Shown piece by piece: positions 18,933-27,545 of a DNA stretch of 64,000 nucleotides. A model generated the notes under the pieces. The model was given only the letters and a program-made list of their open reading frames with translations. It did no database searches and was not told the DNA's origin. Source of the DNA: Hymenobacter aerophilus DSM 13606. Lineage in GTDB: Bacteria; Bacteroidota; Bacteroidia; Cytophagales; Hymenobacteraceae. The stretch covers positions 62,001-126,000 of the forward strand of contig NZ_KB907802.1 in NCBI RefSeq assembly GCF_000382225.1, read 5' to 3'. Each line of letters opens with the position of its first letter. Position 1 is the first letter of the stretch. The position numbers and the translations under genes are program-made.

Positions 18933-19020
18933 GTAGGGTGCGGGGCTTGCCCCCGCCCGCCGTTGCACGACTCAGACCCGAACCGTTGAACGGCGGGCGG
19001 GGGCAAGCCCCGCACCCTAC
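18933..19020. repeat. GC-rich inverted repeat, perfect 32-bp arms
   Basis: The arms 18933-18964 (GTAGGGTGCGGGGCTTGCCC...) and 18989-19020 are exact complements with a 24-base loop. It lies 23 bases past the stop codon of the restriction-modification gene and may terminate or stabilise that message. Confidence 0.92.
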
Positions 19021-19043
19021 ACCGTGCTAGTGATGACACCCCG

Positions 19044-22004
19044 CTACCCCTGGGGCCAGACGGCGTACTCGGCCTCCGAAAGCCGTTGGGCCAGGCCCGG
19101 CTCCACTACCTGGGCCTCGGCGTAGCTCAGGCCATAGAGTAGGTACACGAGGTGGTCGAGGCGCTGGTCGAGGCGGCGGATGCGGGCTTGCAGCTGGCTT
19201 TGCGCCGTAGCCCCGGTGGCCGCCCGCAGCTGCGGGTGCAGCGCCAGCAGCTGCCCGACAAAGGCCACGACGGTATCGTGGTGCTGCTGGTCGGCGGGCT
19301 TTTTCAGATCGAGGGCGGGAATGGGGAGCTTTGCAAGCTGATTAGTCCGAAATTTTGTAAAGGCTCCCTCTGTCAACTCAAAAGCCGTCTTTTTAATAAA
19401 ATAGGTCGAAATTCCAGAATTAAGGATTCCAAGAAGGAACGTATGTGAAAGGCTAGAATTATTATCTTTTAAATATATAGCATACAAAGAACTCAAAACG
19501 TAATGATGCTTAGTATCAAGAGTCGCGGTGATTCTTGAGCCAGTTTCACGTACTATTATTTTTTCAGTTTCATAAAAGGTTTTGTTAGCCCAATTTCTTG
19601 CTAGCCAAGGTCCATAATTCATATATAAGTTTGATTCAGCAGCTCCATATCTTTCAATTGAGCGACCTTTAAGAGTTGGTTTCCACGGGTCGCCAGGATT
19701 TGCGGTAAACTCCTTAACGTATTTTTTATCGTCACCAGTCTTTATACACTGCCTTAAAAAACATATCTCGCCAAGTAGCTTACTTCCTTTTTGCATGGTA
19801 GTGAAGATTCCGGCTGTTTCCTCATCACCAGTGAAGATGTCAATTGTAGACGCTGCCCCTTTTCCAAGGTTCGCTTGTATAGATGAGTAGTCAAAAGCAG
19901 CAGTCAAGGCATCCTTCGATATCACCCCCTTCTTGATGCCGACAAGATTTTTTTCATATTCATTCTTAAGCTTTTCCTTCGCTAGGATAAGAATACATGT
20001 GTGAACTGTCGGGTCTTCAAAAACAGGGAATTTAAAACTGATTATCTGTTTAATAGCTGTTTTATTAATTAGAAGCTGCCGCGCCTTAGATGAGTAAAGA
20101 TTAGTAAGTATAGGTGCTGGGATAATGTATCCCATTTCACCTGTTGTACTAAGCATATTTACCCCTTTCTCTAAAAATAACTCATAAAGGTCAGTTCGTC
20201 CCTGAACTACAGTGAAATGCCCCTCAAAGTATTTTTTTAAAATATCATCCTGCACCAGAGCATACGGCGGGTTGCCAATCACGGCATCGAAGCCACCTTG
20301 CCGGAACACGTCGGCAAACTCGTCGCGCCAGCTGAAGGGCTTCACGGCGCGCTCGGTGCCGGGGGCGAAGTCCAGCTCGCCGTCGTAGAAATCGATATCG
20401 ACCAGCGAGTTGCCTACCCGGATGTTCTGGTCGATGGTGGGCAGCACCCGCTCCAGGCCCAGGCTCTGCTGCATACTGGCCGATGTTTCGCCTTCGAGGC
20501 ACTTGAGCAGCAGCGAGAGTTTGGTGACTTCGACGGCCTGCTCGTCGAGGTCGACGCCGTAGAGGTTGTTGAGCAGGATGGTTTTCTTGACGGCCGTAGT
20601 CAGGTGGCCGTCGGGGGTGAGGGCCTTGCCGCTGCCGGGGGGCCGGGCGGCCGTGCCGCCCTTTTTGGCCGGGCCGGCCGGGGCCAGCGTGGGCGGCAGG
20701 GCGGCTTTGGGGTGGGTCTGGTAGTAGTTGAGGTGCCAGTCGAGCAGGAACTGGTAGGCCCCGAGCAGGAACGAGCCCGAGCCGCAGGCCGGGTCGACGA
20801 TGCGCAGCCTGGCTACCTGCTGGGGGCTGCTGCCCTCGCAGAGCTTGCCCACGGTTTGCTTCACGATGTACTCGACGATATAGGCGGGGGTGTAGAACAC
20901 GCCGCCGGCCTTGCGCACCTCGGGCTTCTCCTCGATAACCACCGTGCCGTCGGCCTGCAGCTCGATGACCTTGCCCAGGAACCGCTCGTAGGCCGAGCCC
21001 AGGATGTCGGCCCCGATAACCGAGAATTCGTAGGGCGACTCGGGGTAGTAGAGGCCGTTGATGAGGGGCGTCAGCACGTCGTCGCCCAGCTGCACCCTGG
21101 CCGACAGCTCGTCTTTGCCCAGGTCGAAGAGGCCGGAGTTGTAGCGGTTCTGGGCCTCGCGGAAGCGGCCGAGCAGGGCTTTATAAATGCTGCCGTCTTT
21201 GCCCTTGGTTTTGAGCACGGCCTGCAAGTCGCCGTAGGCTTCCACGCCCCGGTCTTCGGTGATGCGCAGGAAAATGAGCCGGTCGAGCAGCATCTGCACC
21301 AGAAACCGGAGCTGCTCGGCATCGAGCTGGGGGTTGCGGGCGGCCAGGCCCCGGGCCAGGGCGGCGCGCATCTGCTCCAGCGTATCGAGAAAGGCCCTAT
21401 CCACGGTTTCCTTGCCCCGGCGGTTGGAGCCGCTGGCCACGAACCGGTCGAGGTTGCCGCGCAGCACGCTTTCCTTGCTGAAGTTGTCCCAGAGGAAATC
21501 GAACTTGTCGGCGTACTCATCGAAGGTGAGGTAGTGCAGGCGGGCCTTGCGGGCCTTGTCTTTGGGGTCGGGCTGCACGGTGCAGTCGTAGACGGCCAGC
21601 TCCTCAAAATCGGTGAGCAGGCTCAGGGCCATTTTGGCGTTCCAGCCGTAGCGGCGCACCTGGTAGGCGGGCTGCACGTCGTCTTTGATGTCGACGCTGG
21701 GTTTTTTGGCTTCCAGGAAGAACAGGTTCTGGCCGCCGGGCAGCCGGAACAGGTAGTCGGGGGCCTTGGTGGCTTTGCCCACCCGCACTTTGGCTTCGTG
21801 CACCACCTCGCAGTAGGCCGAGGAGGCGCCGTTGTCGTTGTTGACGTCCCAGCCCAGGGCTTTAAAGAAGGGGTTGATGTAGTGAATCCGGACTTCGGTT
21901 TCGCTGTATCGGCCGCGCTTGTAGTCGGGCAGCTGGTGGGTAAAGTTCTCAACGAGCCGGGCAATTTCGAGCCGGGCCTGCTCTTTGGATAGCGGTTGAA
22001 ACAT
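19044..22004 (-). CDS. Type IIG restriction-modification enzyme (Eco57I-like fusion)
   Basis: 986 residues combining nuclease, N6-adenine methyltransferase and target-recognition domains in one chain. The N-terminal PD-(D/E)xK nuclease site is APDYLFRLPGGQNLFFLEAK (about residues 81-100). Methyltransferase motif I is DPACGSGSFLLGAYQF (about residue 400) and motif IV is VIGNPPYALV (about residue 577). The rest is a TaqI-like specificity domain, ending in a helical coil (LDQRLDHLVYLLYGLSYAEA). I chose the ATG at 22004 (MFQPLSKEQARLEIARLVEN). No separate methylase or specificity gene is adjacent, as expected for a single-chain system. The segment for residues about 583-895 is AT-rich, unlike both flanks. 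Confidence 0.9.
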   Translation of the reverse strand: MFQPLSKEQARLEIARLVENFTHQLPDYKRGRYSETEVRIHYINPFFKALGWDVNNDNGASSAYCEVVHEAKVRVGKATKAPDYLFRLPGGQNLFFLEAKKPSVDIKDDVQPAYQVRRYGWNAKMALSLLTDFEELAVYDCTVQPDPKDKARKARLHYLTFDEYADKFDFLWDNFSKESVLRGNLDRFVASGSNRRGKETVDRAFLDTLEQMRAALARGLAARNPQLDAEQLRFLVQMLLDRLIFLRITEDRGVEAYGDLQAVLKTKGKDGSIYKALLGRFREAQNRYNSGLFDLGKDELSARVQLGDDVLTPLINGLYYPESPYEFSVIGADILGSAYERFLGKVIELQADGTVVIEEKPEVRKAGGVFYTPAYIVEYIVKQTVGKLCEGSSPQQVARLRIVDPACGSGSFLLGAYQFLLDWHLNYYQTHPKAALPPTLAPAGPAKKGGTAARPPGSGKALTPDGHLTTAVKKTILLNNLYGVDLDEQAVEVTKLSLLLKCLEGETSASMQQSLGLERVLPTIDQNIRVGNSLVDIDFYDGELDFAPGTERAVKPFSWRDEFADVFRQGGFDAVIGNPPYALVQDDILKKYFEGHFTVVQGRTDLYELFLEKGVNMLSTTGEMGYIIPAPILTNLYSSKARQLLINKTAIKQIISFKFPVFEDPTVHTCILILAKEKLKNEYEKNLVGIKKGVISKDALTAAFDYSSIQANLGKGAASTIDIFTGDEETAGIFTTMQKGSKLLGEICFLRQCIKTGDDKKYVKEFTANPGDPWKPTLKGRSIERYGAAESNLYMNYGPWLARNWANKTFYETEKIIVRETGSRITATLDTKHHYVLSSLYAIYLKDNNSSLSHTFLLGILNSGISTYFIKKTAFELTEGAFTKFRTNQLAKLPIPALDLKKPADQQHHDTVVAFVGQLLALHPQLRAATGATAQSQLQARIRRLDQRLDHLVYLLYGLSYAEAQVVEPGLAQRLSEAEYAVWPQG
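19320..20255 (-). other. AT-rich specificity-domain segment within the type IIG gene
   Basis: From just after the NPPY motif to about 92 codons before the stop, base composition drops sharply and codons such as AAA, TTT, ATA and AGA become common. The flanking nuclease/methylase and C-terminal parts use GC-rich codons. The boundaries coincide with the expected target-recognition domain, suggesting replacement by recombination. Confidence 0.7.
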
Positions 22005-22208
22005 GCAGTGAATAGGGTAGGAGCGCCGGGCGAAACTGCCGCGCCGGAGCCAAGCTAAGCATAGCCGCACTACGGGGCAAGCCGGGGCGGGTGATGAAAG
22101 GGGGATAAAAGGCTAAAACCAGCTCCCCCAGTACACCAAACCACCCGCCTGCCGCGTTAAAACCGCCAGTAATGCCCATTCCGGGGCAACCCCGGCCGAA
22201 CTTTTCGC

Positions 22209-22216
22209 TACTTTTG
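22209..22216 (+). promoter_or_regulatory. -7 box of the TPR-protein gene
   Basis: TACTTTTG, matching TAnnTTTG, lies 58 bases upstream of the ATG at 22274. Confidence 0.5.
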
Positions 22217-22273
22217 GCTTCCGCCCATCGCCGCCAACCGGGCGCGGGCCCTTTCTTGCGCAACTCCTCCTTG

Positions 22274-25200
22274 ATGAACCTATTCCCCCGTCTGGCGCTG
22301 GCTGCCACCCTTGGCGCCGCCGCCCCGCTGGCCGCCCTGGCCCAGCAAACGCAGGTATTTACGTCTGATGAACGCTTTTTTCAGGAAGGCCTGGAGCTGT
22401 TCGACAAGGGCAAGTACGGGGCCGCCCAGCAGGCCTTCCGGCAGTACCAGGGCCAGGTAGAGCGCCGCACCGGCCAGCTGGCCCCCGGCCGCCTCGCCGA
22501 CGCCGAGTACTACGACGCCGTGGCCGGCCTGCAATTGCTGCACCCCGATGCCGAGGACCGCATCCTGTCGTTTGCCGCCAACAACCCCGCCCACCCCAAG
22601 GCCAGCCAGGCCTACTTCGAGCTGGGCCGCTTCTACTTCAATAAGAAGGACTACGTGCGCGCCATCGACTACCTGCAGAAGGTGGGGCCCGACAACCTGA
22701 GCGACGACCAGCGGGCCGAGTCGGAGTTCAAGCTGGGCTACAGCTACTTCGCCCAGAAAGAGTTCGACAAGGCCCGTTTGCAGTTCGACCGCAACAAGGC
22801 CGGCCAGCACCAGTACCGCTACGCCAGTTCGTATTACGCCGGCTACCTGGCCTACCGGGCCGGCGACTTCGAGGGCGCCCGGCGCGATTTGGCCGTAGCC
22901 GAGCAGAACGACGCCTACCGGCCCGTGGTGCCGGCCCTCATGGCCCAGATTCTGTACAAGGAAGGCGACTACGACGGCCTGATTGCCTACGCCCCCGAGG
23001 CCCTGCGCCAGACCCCGCCGCCCCAGAGCGCCGACGAGATTCAGCTGCTGCTGGCCGATGCCTACTACCAGAAGCAGGAGTTCAAGGAAGCGGCCGTGTA
23101 CTTCGACAAATACGCCGCCGGCCGCAAGAAAATCGAGCCCGAGGTGCAGTACAAGGTGGGCTACGCCAACTTCCGGCAGGGTGATTTCAAGGGGGCCATT
23201 GGCAGCTTCAAGGGCGTGGCCGCCCGCCGCGACTCGCTGGGCCAGAACGCCGCTTACCACCTGGGGTTGAGCTACCTGAAAACCAACCAGAAGCAGCTGG
23301 CCCTGAATTCGTTCGGGGCTGCCCGCCAGCTTACCTTCGACAAGAACATCACCGAAAACGCCACGCTCAAGTACGCCCAGGTCAACTACGAGCTGGGCAA
23401 CTCGGCCGAAACGGTGGCCGCGCTGCGCGACTTCCAGAAACGGTTTCCGCGCTCCAAAAACCAGCCCGCCGTGGATGAGCTGCTGAGCGAGAGTTTCCTG
23501 AACTCCTCGGACTACGCCCAGGCCCTCAACTACCTCGACAAGCTCGACGACCGCAGCGCCAAGCTGAATGCCACCTACCAGCGCGTGGCCTTTTTGCAGG
23601 CCGCCACGCTCTTCAACGACAACCGCTACCAGGAGGCGCTGCCGCTGCTCGACAAAAGCCTGCGCTACCCCGAAGACGACGCGCTGCGCGCCGGCGCCCA
23701 GGTGCTCAAGGGCGACATCTACTCGTATGGCCAGCAGTACCCGGCCGCCATTACGGCCTACCAGGCGGCGGCCCGCACCAGCCGGCGCCGGGGCGCGGCC
23801 GATACCGACTACGACCAGCAGGCCCGCTACGGGCTGGGCTACGCCTACTACAACACCAAGGACTACGCCCAGGCCCGCCAGCAGTTCCAGGCCTGGCTGC
23901 GCGACCCGGTGGCCAAGCCCACCGATGCCAACTACTACGACGTAACCCTGCGCGTGGGCGATTTGGCCTACCTGGCCAAGCAGTACCCCCAGGCCCTGGA
24001 GCAGTACGAGAAGGTGATAAAAGCCAACGCCGCCGACAAGGACTACGCCTACTACCAGAAAAGCGTGGTACTGGGCCTGATGGGCCGCCGCGACGAAGCC
24101 GCCGCCAGCCTCAGCACCCTGCTCAAAACCAACCCCGGCTCGCGCTACGCCGACGACGCGGTATACCAGCAGGCCCAGCTCGACTACGAGGCCGGCGAGT
24201 TCCAGGCCGCCGTCGATGGCTTCTCGCGGCTGGTGGCCAACCGCCCCAACTCGCCGCTGATTCCGCAGGCGTTGCAGAAGCGTGGCATTGCCTACCAGAA
24301 CCTGAGCCAGCACGACAAGGCGGCCGATGATTTCAAGCGGGTGCTACGCGAGTTTCCGCGCACCAAGTCGGCCCAGAGCGCTATTTACAGCCTCCAGGAA
24401 AGCCTGAGCGCCCAGGGCAAAACGGAGGAGTTCGACCAGTACCTGGCCCAGTTCCGCCAGCAGAACCCCGACAGCAAGGCCGCCGAGAGCGTGGAGTTTG
24501 AGGCCGCCAAGTCGCTGTACCTGGCCGAGAAGTACGCCCAGGCCATTCCGCGCCTCGAAGGTTACCTGAAGCAGTACCCCAGCACCGTGCTGGCCGCCGA
24601 CGGCCGCTACTTCCTGGCCGACTCGTATTTGCGTACCGACCGCAAGGCCGAGGCTTTGCCGCGCCTGAAGGCCGTGGTGGAGGAAAACAAGAGCGAGTTC
24701 GTGAACCGCGCCGTGGGCCGGATTGCCGATTTGGAGTTCGAAAACAAGAACTACGCGGAGGCCGCCAAGTACTACGCCCGCCTCCGCGAGGTGTCGCAGA
24801 ACAAGCGCGAGGTGGCCAACGCCGGCATCGGCCTGCTGAAAAGCAGCTACGAAGCCGGCGACCTGGAGACCACCCGCCGCGTGGCCACGGAGCTGCAGGC
24901 CCAGGGCGGCGCGGCGCTCAACGCCACCAACCTGGCGCTGCTGTATCTGGGCAAGGCCAGCCTGAAAGCCGGCAACCTCGACCAGGCCGCCACCGAGCTG
25001 ACTACGGCCGCCGCCACGGCCAAGGACGAGAGTGGGGCCGAAGCCCAGTACCTGCTGGCCCAGACGCTGTTTCAGCAGCAGAAGTACCCCGAAGCCCTCG
25101 ACGCCGCCTACAAGAGTAACGCCGACTTCGCCGCCTACGACCTGTGGCTGGGCCGCGCCTTTCTGCTGATTGCCGACATCTACAAGGAGCAGAACGAAAT

Positions 25201-25429
25201 CTTCCAGGCCCGCGCCACGCTCAACTCCATCATCGACAACAAGTTCCCGGTGGCCGAAGTGGTAGCCGGCGCCAAGGAGCGCCTCGCCGCCCTGCCCGCC
25301 GACACCACCCCCGCGGCCCCCGCCACGCCCGCACCCACCGGCAAAGCCCCCGCCAAAACTCCCAAGCCCAAAACGCCTCCCCGCAACTCCCTCACGGCCC
25401 CCGCCGACACCACGGCCACGCCCCGTTGA
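22274..25429 (+). CDS. Large exported tetratricopeptide-repeat protein
   Basis: 1051 residues. A signal peptide (MNLFPRLALAATLGAAAPLA ALAQ) is followed by many TPR units along the whole length, for example YFELGRFYFNKKDYVRAIDY, FKLGYSYFAQKEFDKARLQF and YGLGYAYYNTKDYAQARQQF. The C-terminus is a Pro/Ala/Thr-rich tail. It probably works in the periplasm as a scaffold. It heads a run of envelope genes (outer-membrane barrel, SPOR protein, ExbB, ExbD, TonB-like), an order I recall from other Bacteroidota. The ATG at 22274 is chosen because the signal peptide begins there. The precise role is unknown. Confidence 0.85.
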   Translation: MNLFPRLALAATLGAAAPLAALAQQTQVFTSDERFFQEGLELFDKGKYGAAQQAFRQYQGQVERRTGQLAPGRLADAEYYDAVAGLQLLHPDAEDRILSFAANNPAHPKASQAYFELGRFYFNKKDYVRAIDYLQKVGPDNLSDDQRAESEFKLGYSYFAQKEFDKARLQFDRNKAGQHQYRYASSYYAGYLAYRAGDFEGARRDLAVAEQNDAYRPVVPALMAQILYKEGDYDGLIAYAPEALRQTPPPQSADEIQLLLADAYYQKQEFKEAAVYFDKYAAGRKKIEPEVQYKVGYANFRQGDFKGAIGSFKGVAARRDSLGQNAAYHLGLSYLKTNQKQLALNSFGAARQLTFDKNITENATLKYAQVNYELGNSAETVAALRDFQKRFPRSKNQPAVDELLSESFLNSSDYAQALNYLDKLDDRSAKLNATYQRVAFLQAATLFNDNRYQEALPLLDKSLRYPEDDALRAGAQVLKGDIYSYGQQYPAAITAYQAAARTSRRRGAADTDYDQQARYGLGYAYYNTKDYAQARQQFQAWLRDPVAKPTDANYYDVTLRVGDLAYLAKQYPQALEQYEKVIKANAADKDYAYYQKSVVLGLMGRRDEAAASLSTLLKTNPGSRYADDAVYQQAQLDYEAGEFQAAVDGFSRLVANRPNSPLIPQALQKRGIAYQNLSQHDKAADDFKRVLREFPRTKSAQSAIYSLQESLSAQGKTEEFDQYLAQFRQQNPDSKAAESVEFEAAKSLYLAEKYAQAIPRLEGYLKQYPSTVLAADGRYFLADSYLRTDRKAEALPRLKAVVEENKSEFVNRAVGRIADLEFENKNYAEAAKYYARLREVSQNKREVANAGIGLLKSSYEAGDLETTRRVATELQAQGGAALNATNLALLYLGKASLKAGNLDQAATELTTAAATAKDESGAEAQYLLAQTLFQQQKYPEALDAAYKSNADFAAYDLWLGRAFLLIADIYKEQNEIFQARATLNSIIDNKFPVAEVVAGAKERLAALPADTTPAAPATPAPTGKAPAKTPKPKTPPRNSLTAPADTTATPR

Positions 25430-25432
25430 ACA

Positions 25433-25564
25433 GTGTAGAGACGCGTATTCGCGTCTCGTCGTTGAACGGTTTGCCGTTGAACGACCGGCGCAACGAGCTA
25501 GGCGGCCCTGGCAAAACGGCCAGCGGGCCGTTCAACGACGAGACGCGAATACGCGTCTCTACAC
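25433..25564. repeat. Inverted repeat with perfect 37-bp arms, each arm self-palindromic
   Basis: The arms 25433-25469 and 25528-25564 are exact complements. Each begins with GTGTAGAGACGCGTATTCGC, inside which GAGACGCG and CGCGTCTC form a hairpin of their own. The element can therefore fold either as one long hairpin or as two short ones. It begins 3 bases after the TPR gene's stop codon. Confidence 0.93.
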
Positions 25565-25653
25565 CGCTGGTTTAGACAACCCTGCGCATCAATCTAATAA
25601 TCAGCTTTAAAGTAGGAGAGGAGTGTAAGGAAACCAGGCTATCAGAAACGATA

Positions 25654-25688
25654 CCCTAAGCCCTAAGCCCTAAGCCCTAAGCCCTAAA
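25654..25688. repeat. Tandem CCCTAAG heptamer array, five copies
   Basis: Five head-to-tail 7-mers (the last is CCCTAAA) end one base before the ATG at 25690, so the array forms the immediate 5' leader of that gene. Related TTAG/CTAA words occur in other junction repeats. Confidence 0.95.
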
Positions 25689-25689
25689 C

Positions 25690-27381
25690 ATGACCCATAA
25701 ACTCCTGGCCGCCGCCGCCCTGCTGACCGTTGCCGCCCCGGCCTTTGAGGCCCGGGCCCAGAAAACGCGCGGCAAGATTGAGGACGCCGAAATCGAGATT
25801 GTGAAGGAGCGGGTGAACGAGCTGCCCCCGGCCGCCCGCAACTTCGAGAAGGTGAAGATTGAGGCCCCGGCCAAAACCACCACGGCCCCCGCTTACACCT
25901 ACCCCGACTTCCGGCTGCCGTCCGACAAGCTCAACCCCACGGTGCGCGTGCTCACCATCCGGCAGGAGCAGCTGCCCGAGCTGAGCGGCAACTACCTCAA
26001 GGCCGCCATCGGCAACTACGGCACCGCCTACGGCCGCGCCTATTTGCACAACAACCGCTCGGAAACCCTCAATTACGGCCTCGATTTCAAGCACCTCTCG
26101 TCGAGCCGCGGGCCGATTGACCGCGAGAATTCGCGCCAGAGCCAGACCAGTCTGGGCCTGAACGGCGAGACCTACAGCGGCCCGCTGGTGCTGGGCGCCA
26201 AGGTGAACCTGGGTCGTGAGCGGTACAACTTCTACGGCTACAACCGCAACGTCATCGACCTGCCCAAGTCCGACAGCCTCAAGCAGGTGTTCAAGCGGGC
26301 CGGCGTGCTGGTGTACGCCCGCAACCGCGCCCGCGACGCCGCTTTCCAGTACGATTTGGGCCTGGGTTACAACTATTGGAGTGATGCGTTCAAGGCCAGT
26401 GAGAGCAACGTGTACGCCACGCTGCGCTCGGCCTACAAGCTCACCGAAACCAGCCAGGTGAAGGTAGATGGCGACCTGTCGTTCATCTCCCACAAGGATG
26501 CCGTGACCGAAAGCCGGCCGTTTTTCCAGGTGGCGCCGGCCTTCGAAACGACCCTCAACCGCCTCAACCTGCGGGTGGGCGCCACGCTGGGCTACACCGG
26601 CGACACGATTACCAACGCCCGCCAGTTCAACGTGTTTCCGGCCCTGCGGGCGGCCTACACGGTTACCGAAGACAAGTTTGTGGTGTACGCCGGGCTGGGC
26701 GGGGGCATCGAGCGCGTCACGCTGTATGATTTGAGCACCGAGAATCCCTGGCTGGCCCCCAACGTGCGGGTGGCCGACACCCGCCGCGGCCCCACGCTCT
26801 ACTTCGGCTTCGACGCCGCGCCCGCCCGCGCCCTGGAGGTGAAGGCCCGCGTGACGCTCTCCAACGACCGGAACCTGTACTTCTACAACAACTCGGCCCG
26901 CGACACCACCAAGTTCGATTTGGTGTACGACCAGAAATCAACCCAGCTTTTCAACCTGCACGGCGAGGTGATTTACAACGCTGCCGAGCAGCTGCGCCTG
27001 GGCCTGAAGGCCGATTACAACGGCTACAACGTGAAAACGCTGGCCCAGCCCTTCCACCGCCCCAAGTTCCAGTCCACGCTGTTCGGCTCGTACAACTTCT
27101 ACGACAAGCTGCGGGTGGGCGCCGAGCTCTACACGCTCAGCTCCAGCTACGGCGCCGGCTACACCGGTGGCAGCTTCGAGCCGGCCTACATTCCCGGCAC
27201 CCAGGTAGTGCGCCCCACCGACACCGTTATCGACCTGAACCTGCGCGGCGACTACCAGCTGACGGAGCAGTTCTCCATCTTCCTGCTGGGCAACAACCTG
27301 CTGGGCCGCAGCAACATGCAGTACCTCAACTACCCCGTGAAAGGCATCAACGTGCTGGGCGGCGTGAGCTACCAGTTTTGA
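25690..27381 (+). CDS. Outer-membrane beta-barrel protein (TonB-dependent-receptor-like)
   Basis: 563 residues. Signal peptide MTHKLLAAAALLTVAAPAFEARAQ. After about residue 90 there are alternating amphipathic strands with frequent aromatic ends (YGRAYLHNNRSETLNYGLDF, LRLGLKADYNGYNVKTL), and the chain ends in VLGGVSYQF, with a terminal Phe as in barrel proteins. No carboxypeptidase-regulatory domain or full plug domain is evident, so it is not a classical SusC-type receptor. It lies between the TPR protein and the SPOR/ExbB/ExbD/TonB set, which suggests energised transport or envelope maintenance. Substrate unknown. Confidence 0.75.
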   Translation: MTHKLLAAAALLTVAAPAFEARAQKTRGKIEDAEIEIVKERVNELPPAARNFEKVKIEAPAKTTTAPAYTYPDFRLPSDKLNPTVRVLTIRQEQLPELSGNYLKAAIGNYGTAYGRAYLHNNRSETLNYGLDFKHLSSSRGPIDRENSRQSQTSLGLNGETYSGPLVLGAKVNLGRERYNFYGYNRNVIDLPKSDSLKQVFKRAGVLVYARNRARDAAFQYDLGLGYNYWSDAFKASESNVYATLRSAYKLTETSQVKVDGDLSFISHKDAVTESRPFFQVAPAFETTLNRLNLRVGATLGYTGDTITNARQFNVFPALRAAYTVTEDKFVVYAGLGGGIERVTLYDLSTENPWLAPNVRVADTRRGPTLYFGFDAAPARALEVKARVTLSNDRNLYFYNNSARDTTKFDLVYDQKSTQLFNLHGEVIYNAAEQLRLGLKADYNGYNVKTLAQPFHRPKFQSTLFGSYNFYDKLRVGAELYTLSSSYGAGYTGGSFEPAYIPGTQVVRPTDTVIDLNLRGDYQLTEQFSIFLLGNNLLGRSNMQYLNYPVKGINVLGGVSYQF

Positions 27382-27485
27382 GTTTAGAGCCTAGAGCTTA
27401 GAAGGAAGAACTTAGATTTCAAAAGGCGAGGTGCCGTTTGATTCTTCCTGCTTCTAAGCTCTAAGTTCTCCCTTCTAAACTCTCC
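27382..27485. repeat. Junction palindrome, TAGAGCTTAG word family
   Basis: The left arm (GTTTAGAGCCTAGAGCTTAG, from 27382) begins directly after the stop codon. The right arm (27443-27485, CTTCTAAGCTCTAAGTTCTC and CTTCTAAACTCTCC) is an imperfect complement. It is poor in G. Confidence 0.75.
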
Positions 27486-27491
27486 TAACCG

Positions 27492-27499
27492 TATCATTG
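27492..27499 (+). promoter_or_regulatory. Possible -7 box of the HU/SPOR gene
   Basis: TATCATTG is one base away from TAnnTTTG and lies 47 bases upstream of the ATG. An alternative, TACATTTC, follows at 27502-27509. Confidence 0.35.
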
Positions 27500-27545
27500 C
27501 GTACATTTCGGCTTCCATTGCCCGTTCTGCCCGACTCTCAAGCCT

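Noticed and set aside
18933..19020. GC-rich 32-bp inverted repeat as transposon ends
   Set aside because: The loop is only 24 bases and no target duplication is evident; it fits the junction-repeat pattern better.
20298..21992. 564-codon plus-strand frame opposite the type IIG gene
   Set aside because: It is the antisense shadow of a GC-rich coding region; no domain is recognisable and it stops where the AT-rich segment begins.
22280..24313. 677-codon minus-strand frame opposite the TPR gene
   Set aside because: Val/Gly/Leu-rich shadow sequence without motifs; the TPR frame is convincing.
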